Shown here in pieces: positions 16,326 through 23,808 of a DNA stretch of 26,486 nucleotides. The translations under genes and the position numbers were made by a program. How positions within the stretch are numbered: the first letter of the stretch is position 1; every line of letters starts with the position of its first letter. The notes under the pieces are model-generated. The model made no database searches, was not told where the DNA came from, and saw nothing but the letters and a program-made list of their open reading frames with translations. The DNA is from Candidatus Bathyarchaeum sp. (GTDB lineage Archaea > Thermoproteota > Bathyarchaeia > Bathyarchaeales > Bathyarchaeaceae), in NCBI GenBank assembly GCA_003096235.1, contig PIXT01000023.1:1-26486 (forward strand), in the 5' to 3' direction.

Positions 16326-17120
16326 TTATTCACCAAGAATCTTCAGGGCTTCAGAGACTGACGCATTATCATGAACAAGCGATGAAAGAGCCTTAACAAT
16401 ATTTGTTGGGTCTTCGTGTTGAAACACGTTTCGTCCTATGGAAAGACCTGCGCCTCCAGCAGTCACGGAGTCTTTTACCATCTGCAAAACGTCCTGCGTG
16501 GTCTTAGCTTTTGGTCCACCCGCAATAATAACCGGAATTGGGCAGCTGTCTACAACAGTTTTGAATGTTTCGAGGTCGCCAGTGTAGTTTGTTTTGATGA
16601 TGTCTGCGCCCAGTTCTGCCCCTAAACGGGCTGCATGAGCAACAACATCTGCGGAGTGTGAATCTTTGATGTTTGGTCCTCTGGGATACATCATAGCCAG
16701 CAGGGGCATACCGAAGTCGTCGCAGTCGCAGGCTACTTTGCCCAGCATTGAGAGCATGTTGTCTTCCTGTTTAGCGCCCACATTGATGTGGACCGAAACA
16801 GCGTCTGCGCCCAATCTAACTGCGTCGTCTACAGAACTGATTTGGACCTTGTTGTTGGGGTCAGGGCAATGTGCTGTAATTCCGGACAAGTGGACTATTA
16901 ATCCAGTGTTTCCTGTGTCAACATTTTTTGCTATGCCCCTATTGATGAGAACTGCATCAACACCTCCAAGCAGCAACTTGTCAATGATGTTTTGCATGTT
17001 CACTAGTCCCTTTACTGGACCTATTGTTACTCCGTGGTCCATGGGAACAATTACTGTCCTGTTGTCGCTTCGGAAGATTCTTCTTAGTCGTCTTTTTTTA
17101 CCTGATTCCAAAGGTTTCAT
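16326..17120 (-). CDS. aroA': ADH synthase (2-amino-3,7-dideoxy-D-threo-hept-6-ulosonate synthase)
   Basis: A class I aldolase-fold enzyme of 264 residues that joins aspartate semialdehyde to a C6 sugar-phosphate-derived ketone, the first committed step of archaeal aromatic synthesis. TVIVPMDHGVTIGP (about residues 22-35), AVLINRGIA, MMYPRGP and the Schiff-base Lys in DIIKTNYTGD (about 174-183) are visible, followed by IIAGGPK and GGAGLSIGRNVFQ phosphate-binding loops. Family members also include fructose-bisphosphate aldolase. The position between asd, which makes its substrate, and DHQ synthase II, which uses its product, supports ADH synthase strongly. Confidence 0.93.
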   Translation of the reverse strand: MKPLESGKKRRLRRIFRSDNRTVIVPMDHGVTIGPVKGLVNMQNIIDKLLLGGVDAVLINRGIAKNVDTGNTGLIVHLSGITAHCPDPNNKVQISSVDDAVRLGADAVSVHINVGAKQEDNMLSMLGKVACDCDDFGMPLLAMMYPRGPNIKDSHSADVVAHAARLGAELGADIIKTNYTGDLETFKTVVDSCPIPVIIAGGPKAKTTQDVLQMVKDSVTAGGAGLSIGRNVFQHEDPTNIVKALSSLVHDNASVSEALKILGE

Positions 17121-17126
17121 TCTCCG

Positions 17127-18164
17127 TTAGATGAACTTCTTTACTTTCAAGTATTCTGCGTTAAGGACGCCGCATCCAGCAGCTCCACGTATGGTATTGT
17201 GCCCCAAAGCAATAAATTTCACCCCATCTAACACGGAATCTTTTCGGATTCTGCCAACTACGGTGCTCATGCCTTTACCTTCCATTCGGTCCAATCGTGT
17301 TTGTGGACGATCTTTATCCAACGTAACAACAACAGGTTTTTCGGGGGCAGATGGAAGCTTTAGCTTTTGGGGTTCACCAACAAAGTTTTCCATAGCATCA
17401 GCTACGGCGTTGGGCTCCGCCTTCTTTTGTGTCTTCACGAAGACGGCTTCCATGTGACCATCAATTGTTGCAACTCTGTGGCAACTGGATGAAACCTTGA
17501 AATCTGCAGGCTTTGAGGCAGTGCCTAAAATCTTCTGTGTTTCAGTTTCCATCTTGTCCTCTTCGCCTCCAATGAAAGGAATAACATTATCTACGATATC
17601 CAAAGAGGCTACACCCGGATAACCCGCGCCAGATATTGCCTGCATAGTAGAAACGATTAGACGGTCTATTCCAAATTCGTCAAAGATTGGCTTCAGGGGC
17701 AAAGTAAGAACGGTTGTACTACAGTTGGGATTGGTTACAATAGCGCCGTCCCACTTTCTTCTTTTTCGCTGTTCCTCTATGAGGCTAACGTGACTACAGT
17801 TTATTTCAGGATTCAACATCGGAACGTCAGGGTCCATTCTGTGAGCAGAAGCATTACTAACCACAACGTATCCAGCAGAGGCAAAATCCGCCTCCACTTT
17901 TCCTGCCACATCAGATGGCAACGCCGAAAAAACGATGTCTACATCCGTAACTGCTTTTGGAGTTATATCAACTACCTCCATTTGAGCTACAGCTTTGGGA
18001 ACTGGCGTTGATTGCCTCCACCGAGAAGCATCATTGTATGTTCGTCCTGTGCTTCTTTCTGAAGCTGCAACAGTTGTAACCTCGAACCATGGGTGCCCCT
18101 CTAGCAGTTGGACAAATATTTGCCCGACATTGCCTGTTGCGCCTAAAACAGCTGCTTTCAACAT
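17127..18164 (-). CDS. asd: Aspartate-semialdehyde dehydrogenase
   Basis: Reduces aspartyl phosphate to aspartate semialdehyde with NADPH. The nucleotide loop GATGNVGQ is at residues 8-15, the catalytic Cys148 lies in TNPNCSTT, and the conserved His is in [16 protein letters not shown] near residue 235. It is the archaeal/fungal-like subtype, by the [13 protein letters not shown] block. Its ATG follows lysC by 2 bases, with GGTGA 7 bases upstream inside the lysC end. The product feeds threonine and methionine, and here also the next gene, ADH synthase. In this window lysine comes from another route, so it need not supply lysine. Confidence 0.95.
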   Translation of the reverse strand: MLKAAVLGATGNVGQIFVQLLEGHPWFEVTTVAASERSTGRTYNDASRWRQSTPVPKAVAQMEVVDITPKAVTDVDIVFSALPSDVAGKVEADFASAGYVVVSNASAHRMDPDVPMLNPEINCSHVSLIEEQRKRRKWDGAIVTNPNCSTTVLTLPLKPIFDEFGIDRLIVSTMQAISGAGYPGVASLDIVDNVIPFIGGEEDKMETETQKILGTASKPADFKVSSSCHRVATIDGHMEAVFVKTQKKAEPNAVADAMENFVGEPQKLKLPSAPEKPVVVTLDKDRPQTRLDRMEGKGMSTVVGRIRKDSVLDGVKFIALGHNTIRGAAGCGVLNAEYLKVKKFI

Positions 18165-18166
18165 TT

Positions 18167-19417
18167 TTAGTCACCTTTTAATGCTGTTCTAACCAAACTT
18201 AGAGCTTTCTCTCTTTCGTTCCAATCTACAAATAGTAAAATGCTGGAAGTGATTGTCATGAGCCCAAAAATGTTAATGCTGTTTTTCCTCAGAGCCTCAG
18301 ATATTCTTCCTGTGAGACCCGGAGTCTTTTCTAAGCCAACACCCTTGATTTTGAGGAATGCTAACTGTTTTCTGACAGACATAGCCACGGTTTCCTCATG
18401 ATTCAGGATTACATCATGAACTTTTTCCAGAAGCATCTTAGACCTAGAATTTTCTGAAGTGTACAGAATCATGGAGTCATAGTTCAGGGATAAACCCAGC
18501 AGTTCTGCGTGGGTCTTCACTGTTTCCGCAAGCTCTTTTATAACCTGAGGATTTTCAGACACTCCTTTGCCTACAACAGTGATTGATAGGCAGGGAGATG
18601 TATTTGCTAGTTCTACATCCAAGTCGGTTGAGAGTGCTCCCTTGATTAATGTTCCCTTTGCATTTAGATCGCCGTGAATGTTCTTGATTACCCTAACTTT
18701 CACTGAAGCATCTTTGTATCGTAGAGCTTTTCGGTGAATGAATTTTGTTCCCGAGTCCGCTAATCCAACCAAAGTATTCACATCTATTTCTGGAAGACGC
18801 TTAGGATTATCTATCACCTTCGGATCGGCTGACATTATTCCTTCAGCGTCAGTAACTAGGATAAGTTCATCTGCTTCTAAAGCCTTCGCTAAGATGAAGG
18901 CTGTTGTATCGCTTCCGCCCCGTCCCAACGTAGTCACTCGGTTATCTTTGGTTCGCCCAACAAAACCTGCAATCACCGGAACAATGTCTTTTTCAACAAG
19001 AGGAAACACATTCTGTCTAGCTCTTTTATAGCATACATCCAAGATGGGATTGGCATCTGAGAATGCATCATCTGTTATTATAGGCCATTCAGGGTCATGC
19101 GGGTCCACGTAACGTGAGTCCACTCCCTGTGCCTTTAATGCAGCAGCGATGATTCTTATGCTGGTTCTTTCGCCCATCGCCAAAATCTCATCTAAGTCTT
19201 TCTTATGTAACTTGCCATTAGAGCTGTTTTTGGCTGCGTGAAAGAGCGTGTCAGTTGTTTTTCCCATAGCCGAAACAATCACAGCTATTTTGGTACCCTT
19301 CTTCGCTTCTTCAGCAACTGCCGTAACTGCCCTCAATATACGCTCGTGATCTGCGAGGCTGGAGCCTCCAAATTTAACCACGATTCTTTTGCTGTTTTTT
19401 TCATTATTTTGTTTCAT
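18167..19417 (-). CDS. lysC: Aspartate kinase
   Basis: Phosphorylates aspartate, the first step to aspartate semialdehyde. VVKFGGSSLAD near the N terminus, the VSAMGKTTD block, FVGRTKDNRVTTLGRGGSDTTA (nucleotide and substrate site) and TDAEGIMSADP are plain. The C-terminal about 150 residues form ACT domains, which bind an amino acid effector, so feedback control is expected. ATG at 19417 is preferred because GGAGTG stands about 10 bases before it. A TTG six codons upstream (19435) is the alternative. It is the first gene of the 12-gene run, behind a clear TATA box. Confidence 0.93.
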   Translation of the reverse strand: MKQNNEKNSKRIVVKFGGSSLADHERILRAVTAVAEEAKKGTKIAVIVSAMGKTTDTLFHAAKNSSNGKLHKKDLDEILAMGERTSIRIIAAALKAQGVDSRYVDPHDPEWPIITDDAFSDANPILDVCYKRARQNVFPLVEKDIVPVIAGFVGRTKDNRVTTLGRGGSDTTAFILAKALEADELILVTDAEGIMSADPKVIDNPKRLPEIDVNTLVGLADSGTKFIHRKALRYKDASVKVRVIKNIHGDLNAKGTLIKGALSTDLDVELANTSPCLSITVVGKGVSENPQVIKELAETVKTHAELLGLSLNYDSMILYTSENSRSKMLLEKVHDVILNHEETVAMSVRKQLAFLKIKGVGLEKTPGLTGRISEALRKNSINIFGLMTITSSILLFVDWNEREKALSLVRTALKGD

Positions 19418-19480
19418 AATAACTAAACACTCCAAAAAGCCCAGAAAGCTAAAGACGTTAAAGTTCAGCTAACTGAGCCT

Positions 19481-19494
19481 AATTATAAAAGAAA
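19481..19494 (-). promoter_or_regulatory. TATA box and BRE of the aromatic operon
   Basis: On the minus strand TTTC followed by TTTTATAATT matches an archaeal BRE plus TATA box. Transcription would start near 19460, leaving a leader of about 40 bases before lysC. No other comparably good box precedes a gene in the run until aroQ/aminotransferase, so this may drive the whole 11-kb unit. Confidence 0.55.
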
Positions 19495-19593
19495 TAGCTA
19501 AAGCTATAGAACATCGAAGAATCTGTCGTTGAAGTCATCGAGTGGCTGTTCATAGACCCAGTTTCCTTTGCTTGACACAAAAAAACTCTCTTC

Positions 19594-19603
19594 TTATATA
19601 AAA
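19594..19603 (+). promoter_or_regulatory. Orphan TATA box on the plus strand
   Basis: TTATATAAAA lies on the plus strand with no plus-strand gene behind it. The first ATG, at 19622, opens only 14 codons and runs into the 3' end of glyA. The A/T block also reads as T tracts on the minus strand and may serve as the glyA terminator instead. Confidence 0.3.
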
Positions 19604-19622
19604 AATTATCGTAGAGAAAAAA
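19600..19622 (-). terminator. Probable glyA terminator
   Basis: About 55 bases after the glyA stop the minus strand has two T6 runs close together (about 19616-19621 and 19601-19606). Such T tracts are the usual archaeal stop signal. It would separate glyA from the aromatic operon on the same strand. Confidence 0.4.
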
Positions 19623-19674
19623 TGGAGACAAAAGACGACTTCAAAGTACGCCTATGCCCATATTGATTGAATTC

Positions 19675-21018
19675 TTAAACGTATTTTCTGAGTTGCTCTT
19701 TTGCTTCGTTGACGCTTTGGAAGCCGTATTTAATTTCTTTGAAGCTCTGCCGCATCTTGATGACATCCTTTCGTACTTCATCTATGGTCCGTTTGCCCTT
19801 TACTACATCCAAAATCAAAGAACACAAACACTCTATGTCCTTTTCTTTGAAGCCTCTTCTGGTTACGTCCTGAAATCCTATCCTTAGACCAGACGGGTCA
19901 CCATGGTTATGCTGATTGTCGTAAGGCAAAAGATTCTTGTTCAAAACAATATGAGCATCCTCAAGACTAAACGCGAGCTTCTGACCGCCACCATATTCCC
20001 TAACATCAACAGTAATTTGATGAGAACGGGTAAAACCATTTTTTCGTCCTAGAACCTTCACGCCATTCTCAAACAGACACTTGCCCGCTGTCTGAGCATT
20101 CTTAATCGTCTGCTTAGCCAAATCCTTACCATACAGTTTCAGTTCCAAAGCAGCTAATCCCAAGGCAGGAAGCCGCCCAAGATGAGTATTTGAGGCACTT
20201 AATGGAAAAACTGCATGTTGCACCTTCTTGATTGCCTTCTTTGTCCGCTCATCTTCACAGTTTGCGAGGATAACTCCGCCTTGAGGTCCTGGAAAAGTTT
20301 TGTGAGTTGACGCAGTTATAAAATCAACGCCCTCTCCAAAGGGATCCTGAAATTCTCCGCCCGCAATCAAACCCAGCACATGAGCCGCATCATAAACAAT
20401 GTATGCACCCGTGTCCTTAGCAACTTTTGCCAGTTCCTTAATGGGATGTGGAAACGGGAAGACGCTGCCTCCGAAAGTCACTATGCCGGGTCTAGCTGCG
20501 TCGATTATAGTCGCAGACTTTTCTGCGTCAATGTTAAGTTCATCTATATTGTAAGCGTGATTAATGGTTTCTAACCCGAGCACTCTACCGGCTAAACCAG
20601 AGTAGTCGTGAGTAATGTGTGCTCCAGCGCTTAGAGGCAAAACAACCATTCGGTTATTTTTTGTAGCTAATGAGATGCCTTTAAATGTGGCAAGATTTGC
20701 GTGGGTGCCAGAGACTAGGCGGACATCAGCCCAGTTGCATCCGAACAGGTTTTTCATTAAATCGGTTGCGTAGTTCTCGATTTTTGTCATGTACTTTTGA
20801 CCCTGATAGTGTCGTGCTTTGACATGTCCGGCAAGGTCATTTTCGCCCTCGGCGTATCTGGATTCCAAGTCTTTTGATAAGCTTAGTATTTCATCTACTG
20901 CAGGAGATTTGAGTCCCTCACTTGCAATCAGATTTATGCATTCTTTTCCTCTGTAACGTTCATGGCATTCGCTGGATTCCAGCAACCCGAGAGCTAATTT
21001 CAAGAATTCATCTTCCAT
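19675..21018 (-). CDS. glyA: Serine hydroxymethyltransferase
   Basis: A PLP enzyme exchanging serine and glycine with transfer of a one-carbon unit to a pterin carrier (tetrahydromethanopterin in most archaea with Fae). INLIASEGL, ESRYAEG, SGTHANLATFKG, YDAAHVLGLIAGG and STHKTFPGPQGG with the cofactor Lys (about residue 240) are visible. The start at 21018 is chosen because GGGAGG lies 10 bases before it and the protein (447 residues) then has the expected N terminus. An ATG at 21072 would add 18 mostly basic residues. The divergent Fae-Hps gene nearby also belongs to C1 metabolism. Confidence 0.93.
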   Translation of the reverse strand: MEDEFLKLALGLLESSECHERYRGKECINLIASEGLKSPAVDEILSLSKDLESRYAEGENDLAGHVKARHYQGQKYMTKIENYATDLMKNLFGCNWADVRLVSGTHANLATFKGISLATKNNRMVVLPLSAGAHITHDYSGLAGRVLGLETINHAYNIDELNIDAEKSATIIDAARPGIVTFGGSVFPFPHPIKELAKVAKDTGAYIVYDAAHVLGLIAGGEFQDPFGEGVDFITASTHKTFPGPQGGVILANCEDERTKKAIKKVQHAVFPLSASNTHLGRLPALGLAALELKLYGKDLAKQTIKNAQTAGKCLFENGVKVLGRKNGFTRSHQITVDVREYGGGQKLAFSLEDAHIVLNKNLLPYDNQHNHGDPSGLRIGFQDVTRRGFKEKDIECLCSLILDVVKGKRTIDEVRKDVIKMRQSFKEIKYGFQSVNEAKEQLRKYV

Positions 21019-21240
21019 CGCCCGTTTTCCTCCCAAACATTTCCTCAGGGCATTTTGTTGTTTTCTGAGCATTGCGTCACTTATTTACATTTCTTCACAT
21101 GAAAACGGTAGCACCCGTTTATTTCTTCAAGAGTGGTTCTGCCATCGTTTTCTTGTCAAGAACTGGATGTACCATAAGTCAATATTTTGATTTCATAAAG
21201 CTTTTCTTTATTTTCAATATCGATTTAGTTGGTGTAATCG

Positions 21241-21387
21241 ATGAGTAGCCGCAAACTCCACTATGGAGTACGCCTAACCGCTGACCAGCTTAAATATTTG
21301 AAGAGTGTGGGTAAGCCTTCAGAATGGATACGTGAAGCCGTAGATGAAAAGAGAAGACGTGAAGAAAAGAACCGCAGATCGAAATGA
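21241..21387 (+). CDS. 48-residue ribbon-helix-helix-like peptide
   Basis: A short ORF opened by ATG at 21241 after GGTG (21231-21234, 6 bases before the ATG). The translation has the order seen in CopG/Arc-type proteins: a short strand-like YGVRLTADQLKYL (residues 8-20), a turn (KSVGKPS), then SEWIREAVDEK (27-37) and a very basic tail rich in Arg, Lys and Glu. The strand is compatible with a ribbon-helix-helix DNA-binding fold, and the length (about 45-50) is right for a minimal one. I cannot name a family. It lies between glyA and the Fae-Hps gene and could regulate either; that is inference. Confidence 0.6.
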   Translation: MSSRKLHYGVRLTADQLKYLKSVGKPSEWIREAVDEKRRREEKNRRSK

Positions 21388-21575
21388 AAAGGGGCACATG
21401 CCTGGAAACTACGCAGAAAAACGTGAAGTTTAAGCATACACACGTGTGTTAAATAAAAAATGAGTCTTCATCAGCTTTCTAAAGAGTTGGCTCTATTCCT
21501 TTTTGTTGTAGCATAATCGTATAAATTGGTTGAACGTTCTTAATCATCAACCACAATCATTTTTTCAAGTAATAG

Positions 21576-21686
21576 ATGGAAAGCCGACAGAAAATTGCCG
21601 AAAAAATTCTTTCTGAAAAAGAGTTGTTTCAAAAAAGTGTCGGATTCATTACAGATTTAAATCTTCACTCCGACACATTTTTATAG
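21576..21686 (+). CDS. Possible 36-residue small ORF
   Basis: ATG at 21576 opens 36 codons ending in TAG inside the TATA box of the downstream gene. The peptide starts with a charged, helix-prone half ([17 protein letters not shown]) and has no recognisable domain. No good ribosome site precedes it; a TATA-like box about 50 bases upstream could drive it. It may be a small protein, a leader peptide, a leftover N terminus of a lost gene, or chance. Confidence 0.2.
   Translation: MESRQKIAEKILSEKELFQKSVGFITDLNLHSDTFL
21637..21676. repeat. Inverted repeat abutting the HTH-Fae-Hps promoter
   Basis: GTGTCGGA at 21637-21644 is repeated exactly in reverse complement, TCCGACAC, at 21669-21676, with 24 bases between. 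Within the spacer lies a perfect 12-base palindrome, AGATTTAAATCT (21653-21664). The right arm ends two bases before the TATA box. The arm motif recurs as GTGTCGGGA at the start codon (21722). These matches are seen directly; operator function is inferred. Confidence 0.5.
21678..21685 (+). promoter_or_regulatory. TATA box of the HTH-Fae-Hps gene
   Basis: TTTTTATA is centred about 40 bases before the GTG start. Transcription would begin near 21707, giving a leader of about 15 bases that includes the AAGGTGG ribosome site at 21711-21717. Confidence 0.55.
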
Positions 21687-21721
21687 TTGGTCGATGGTTT
21701 TCTCTCTTTGAAGGTGGTATT

Positions 21722-23167
21722 GTGTCGGGATATGACGGTAAGAGACCGGAAACAAAAGAAGAATTCATCGATTTATTGATTACAGCAAAGAAAGAGGAAA
21801 GAAGAGTAAGGAGGTCTCGGGGGAGCAGATCAACCAAACCGACAATCAAGGGCACGGCTGATGTTATGGGCATTCACCGTGATACTTTGTATCAGTGGAT
21901 GCGAGAATTTGATGTTGACTTTTCTGACGTAGATGAAAGACAACTGTTTTCTGAAACTTCACAACCCAAAGCATCCACGTATTTGATTGGTGAGGCGTTA
22001 ATGGGTGAAGGAACAGAGGTTGCCCATGTGGATTTGCTGATTGGCGACAAAGACGGTCCTGTCGGAACTGCTTTTGCTAACGGTTTGTCGAACTTGTCTG
22101 CAGGTCACACTCCGCTTTTAGCAGTTATACGTCCAAATCTTCCACCTAAACCGCATACCCTTATTGTGCCAAAGGTTACTGTAAAGAACATGGATCAGAC
22201 TGGGAAAATTTTTGGTCCAGCTCAGGCAGCCGTAGCAAAGGCAGTTGCGGATTCTGTTGAAGAGGGAGTTATTCCTGAGGATAAAGTTGATGATTGGGTA
22301 ATCATTTGCAGTGTCTTTATTCATCCGCAGGCTAAGGATTACCGTAGCATCTATCATTATAATTATGGTGCAACAAAATTGGCGCTGTCTAGGGCTTTGG
22401 ATAATTATCCGTCCCTGAAGAAAATCATGTATGACAAAGACCGGGCAAAGCATCCTATTATGGGCTTCAAGGTGCCTAGGCTATGGAGACCACCATACCT
22501 ACAGGTAGCCCTTGACGTTCCTAACCTAGAGCGTGTGAAGAAGATCATAAGTGAGCTGCCGGAGAGTGACAGAATTATATTGGAGGTCGGTACGCCTCTG
22601 CTGAAGAAGTATGGTGTAAACGTTATTCGCGAAATGAGAAAAGTAGCTAAAGACATGTTCATAGTAGCTGACCTAAAGACATTGGATGTCGGAAAAGTGG
22701 AGGTTGATTTAGCCTTTGAGGAGACAGCCGACGCAGTTGTAGTTGCTGGTTTAGCAACCCCAGAAACTATCGACAAATTCATCAAAGAAGCAAAAAGGCT
22801 AGGAATCTACGCAATAATGGATTTGATGAACGTTGACGACCCGATTGCTAAACTTCGGTCACTAAAAAGATTGCCTGATGTTGCCATATTACATCGTGCA
22901 ATAGATGCAGAGAAAACAGGTAAAACACGCTGGGACATAATCAAAGAGATGAAACAAACATTCCAAGGGCAGAAATGTTTAGTGGCGGTTGCTGGAGGAA
23001 TAACTCCGGAGACAGCACCAGAAGCGTTGGCAAACGGAGCAGACATAATCATTGTCGGGCGATACATAACCCAATCCAAGGATGTAGAGCGGGCAACCAG
23101 AGAATTCTTGAAGAGCACAAAAGACATGGCAAAAGACATAGACCTGTTCAGAGTACACGTAGAATAA
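21722..23167 (+). CDS. fae-hps: HTH-Fae-Hps fusion: formaldehyde-activating enzyme / hexulose-6-phosphate synthase
   Basis: A 481-residue protein in three parts. Residues about 86-255 are formaldehyde-activating enzyme, with the catalytic-type His102 in [20 protein letters not shown], then [33 protein letters not shown] and [18 protein letters not shown]. It joins formaldehyde to tetrahydromethanopterin. Residues about 258-481 are 3-hexulose-6-phosphate synthase ([55 protein letters not shown]), which in archaea mostly splits hexulose phosphate to ribulose 5-phosphate and formaldehyde for pentose supply. Fae-Hps fusions of about 390 residues are known in methanogens. Unusual here are the first about 83 residues: a basic stretch ([14 protein letters not shown]) and a Fis-like helix-turn-helix ([19 protein letters not shown], 45-63). 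Start is GTG behind AAGGTGG. It may regulate its own gene. Confidence 0.93.
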   Translation: MSGYDGKRPETKEEFIDLLITAKKEERRVRRSRGSRSTKPTIKGTADVMGIHRDTLYQWMREFDVDFSDVDERQLFSETSQPKASTYLIGEALMGEGTEVAHVDLLIGDKDGPVGTAFANGLSNLSAGHTPLLAVIRPNLPPKPHTLIVPKVTVKNMDQTGKIFGPAQAAVAKAVADSVEEGVIPEDKVDDWVIICSVFIHPQAKDYRSIYHYNYGATKLALSRALDNYPSLKKIMYDKDRAKHPIMGFKVPRLWRPPYLQVALDVPNLERVKKIISELPESDRIILEVGTPLLKKYGVNVIREMRKVAKDMFIVADLKTLDVGKVEVDLAFEETADAVVVAGLATPETIDKFIKEAKRLGIYAIMDLMNVDDPIAKLRSLKRLPDVAILHRAIDAEKTGKTRWDIIKEMKQTFQGQKCLVAVAGGITPETAPEALANGADIIIVGRYITQSKDVERATREFLKSTKDMAKDIDLFRVHVE

Positions 23168-23204
23168 GGGAATAATCCCCTTTTTCTCTTCTCTTTTTGT
23201 TTCT
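23168..23204 (+). terminator. Terminator of the HTH-Fae-Hps gene
   Basis: A short GGGA-ATAA-TCCC stem directly after the stop codon is followed by a T-rich tract with two T5 runs (23181-23185, 23194-23198). The convergent ridA gene ends at 23203. Confidence 0.5.
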
Positions 23205-23583
23205 AGGATTTTTTGGCTATTGCATCGATTTCCAGTAGAACACCAGTCATGAGTCCTGCCTGTACTGTAGTTCGCGCTGGCGGATCAATCTCAAAGTATC
23301 GGCTGTAGACTTGGTTAAAAGACTGAAAATCACTAAAACTGCTGAGAAACACCGAAGTTTTTACAACATCATTCAGCGTCAAGTTTATGCTTTCGAGGAT
23401 GCATTTTAAGTTCTCTAATACCTGAACGGTTTGTGCTTCAATTCCGCCTTCAATAATCTTTGAGGTCTGGGGGTCAATAGGTATTTGACCAGATACGAAA
23501 ACCAGTTTACAGCAAGTTACTGCCTGCGAGTATGGACCTACAGGCTGTGGAGCTTTTTTTGTGAAAACAATTTTTTTAGTCAA
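23203..23583 (-). CDS. ridA: RidA family (YjgF/UK114) deaminase
   Basis: A 126-residue RidA protein, which hydrolyses reactive enamine/imine intermediates released by PLP enzymes such as threonine dehydratase. KAPQPVGPYSQAV (residues 10-22), VFVSGQIPIDPQT (28-40), the catalytic-site Arg104 in PPARTTVQAG and the terminal LLEIDAIA with Glu118 are all present, as in active RidA members. It forms trimers in other organisms. Start is TTG at 23583 after GAGG, about 40 bases from a CATATATTAT box. It converges on the Fae-Hps gene; no functional link is evident, though the window is rich in PLP enzymes. Confidence 0.92.
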   Translation of the reverse strand: MTKKIVFTKKAPQPVGPYSQAVTCCKLVFVSGQIPIDPQTSKIIEGGIEAQTVQVLENLKCILESINLTLNDVVKTSVFLSSFSDFQSFNQVYSRYFEIDPPARTTVQAGLMTGVLLEIDAIAKKS

Positions 23584-23617
23584 TTGAATCAGTCCTCGTT
23601 AAGCTCTCAGCTAAAAG

Positions 23618-23627
23618 ATAATATATG
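23618..23627 (-). promoter_or_regulatory. TATA box of ridA
   Basis: CATATATTAT on the minus strand is centred about 40 bases before the TTG start, predicting transcription near 23597. Because it is nearly symmetrical it might also fire on the plus strand. Confidence 0.4.
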
Positions 23628-23652
23628 ATTTTGGAATACAGTAGGGTAATGG

Positions 23653-23673
23653 GTTTTGGATGTAACCCAAAAC
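23653..23673. repeat. Seven-base hairpin in the ridA-osmC gap
   Basis: GTTTTGG at 23653-23659 pairs perfectly with CCAAAAC at 23667-23673 across a 7-base loop, followed on the plus strand by a T-rich stretch. It lies between divergent genes, so it is not an obvious terminator of either. A direct repeat of GTTTA units follows at about 23729-23745. Confidence 0.35.
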
Positions 23674-23808
23674 TTTGCTTTTTGTATCTTGTATGATGGA
23701 AAGGCGGATGCTACAATTTAGATGCAGGATGTTTAGTTTAGTTTAGTTTTTAAACAGATGTTTTAAATCTAGGAAAATAATATAACAAAAAATGTTGGTG
23801 AACAAAGA

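Larger units (their letters stand above)
21388..21721. other. Gene-poor control region ahead of the HTH-Fae-Hps gene
   Basis: This 334-base stretch has no conventional gene. It contains a TATA-like TATAAATT near 21520, a 36-codon ORF at 21576-21686, an 8-base inverted repeat at 21637-21676, a 12-base perfect palindrome at 21653-21664, and the TATA box of the next gene at 21678-21685. Two shorter ORFs (11 and 18 codons, at about 21399 and 21460) look like chance. No tRNA-like or snoRNA-like fold was recognised. Confidence 0.5.

Noticed and set aside
16326..17120. Calling this gene fructose-bisphosphate aldolase
   Set aside because: Same fold family, but its place between asd and DHQ synthase II fits ADH synthase far better.
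19661..19669. Selenocysteine reading of the TGA after CPY
   Set aside because: The frame would end three codons later, and no SECIS-like stem was recognised. A broken gene or chance is simpler.
21399..21516. 11- and 18-codon ORFs (starting at about 21399 and 21460) in the gene-poor stretch
   Set aside because: Too short and lacking ribosome sites. The peptides show no pattern.
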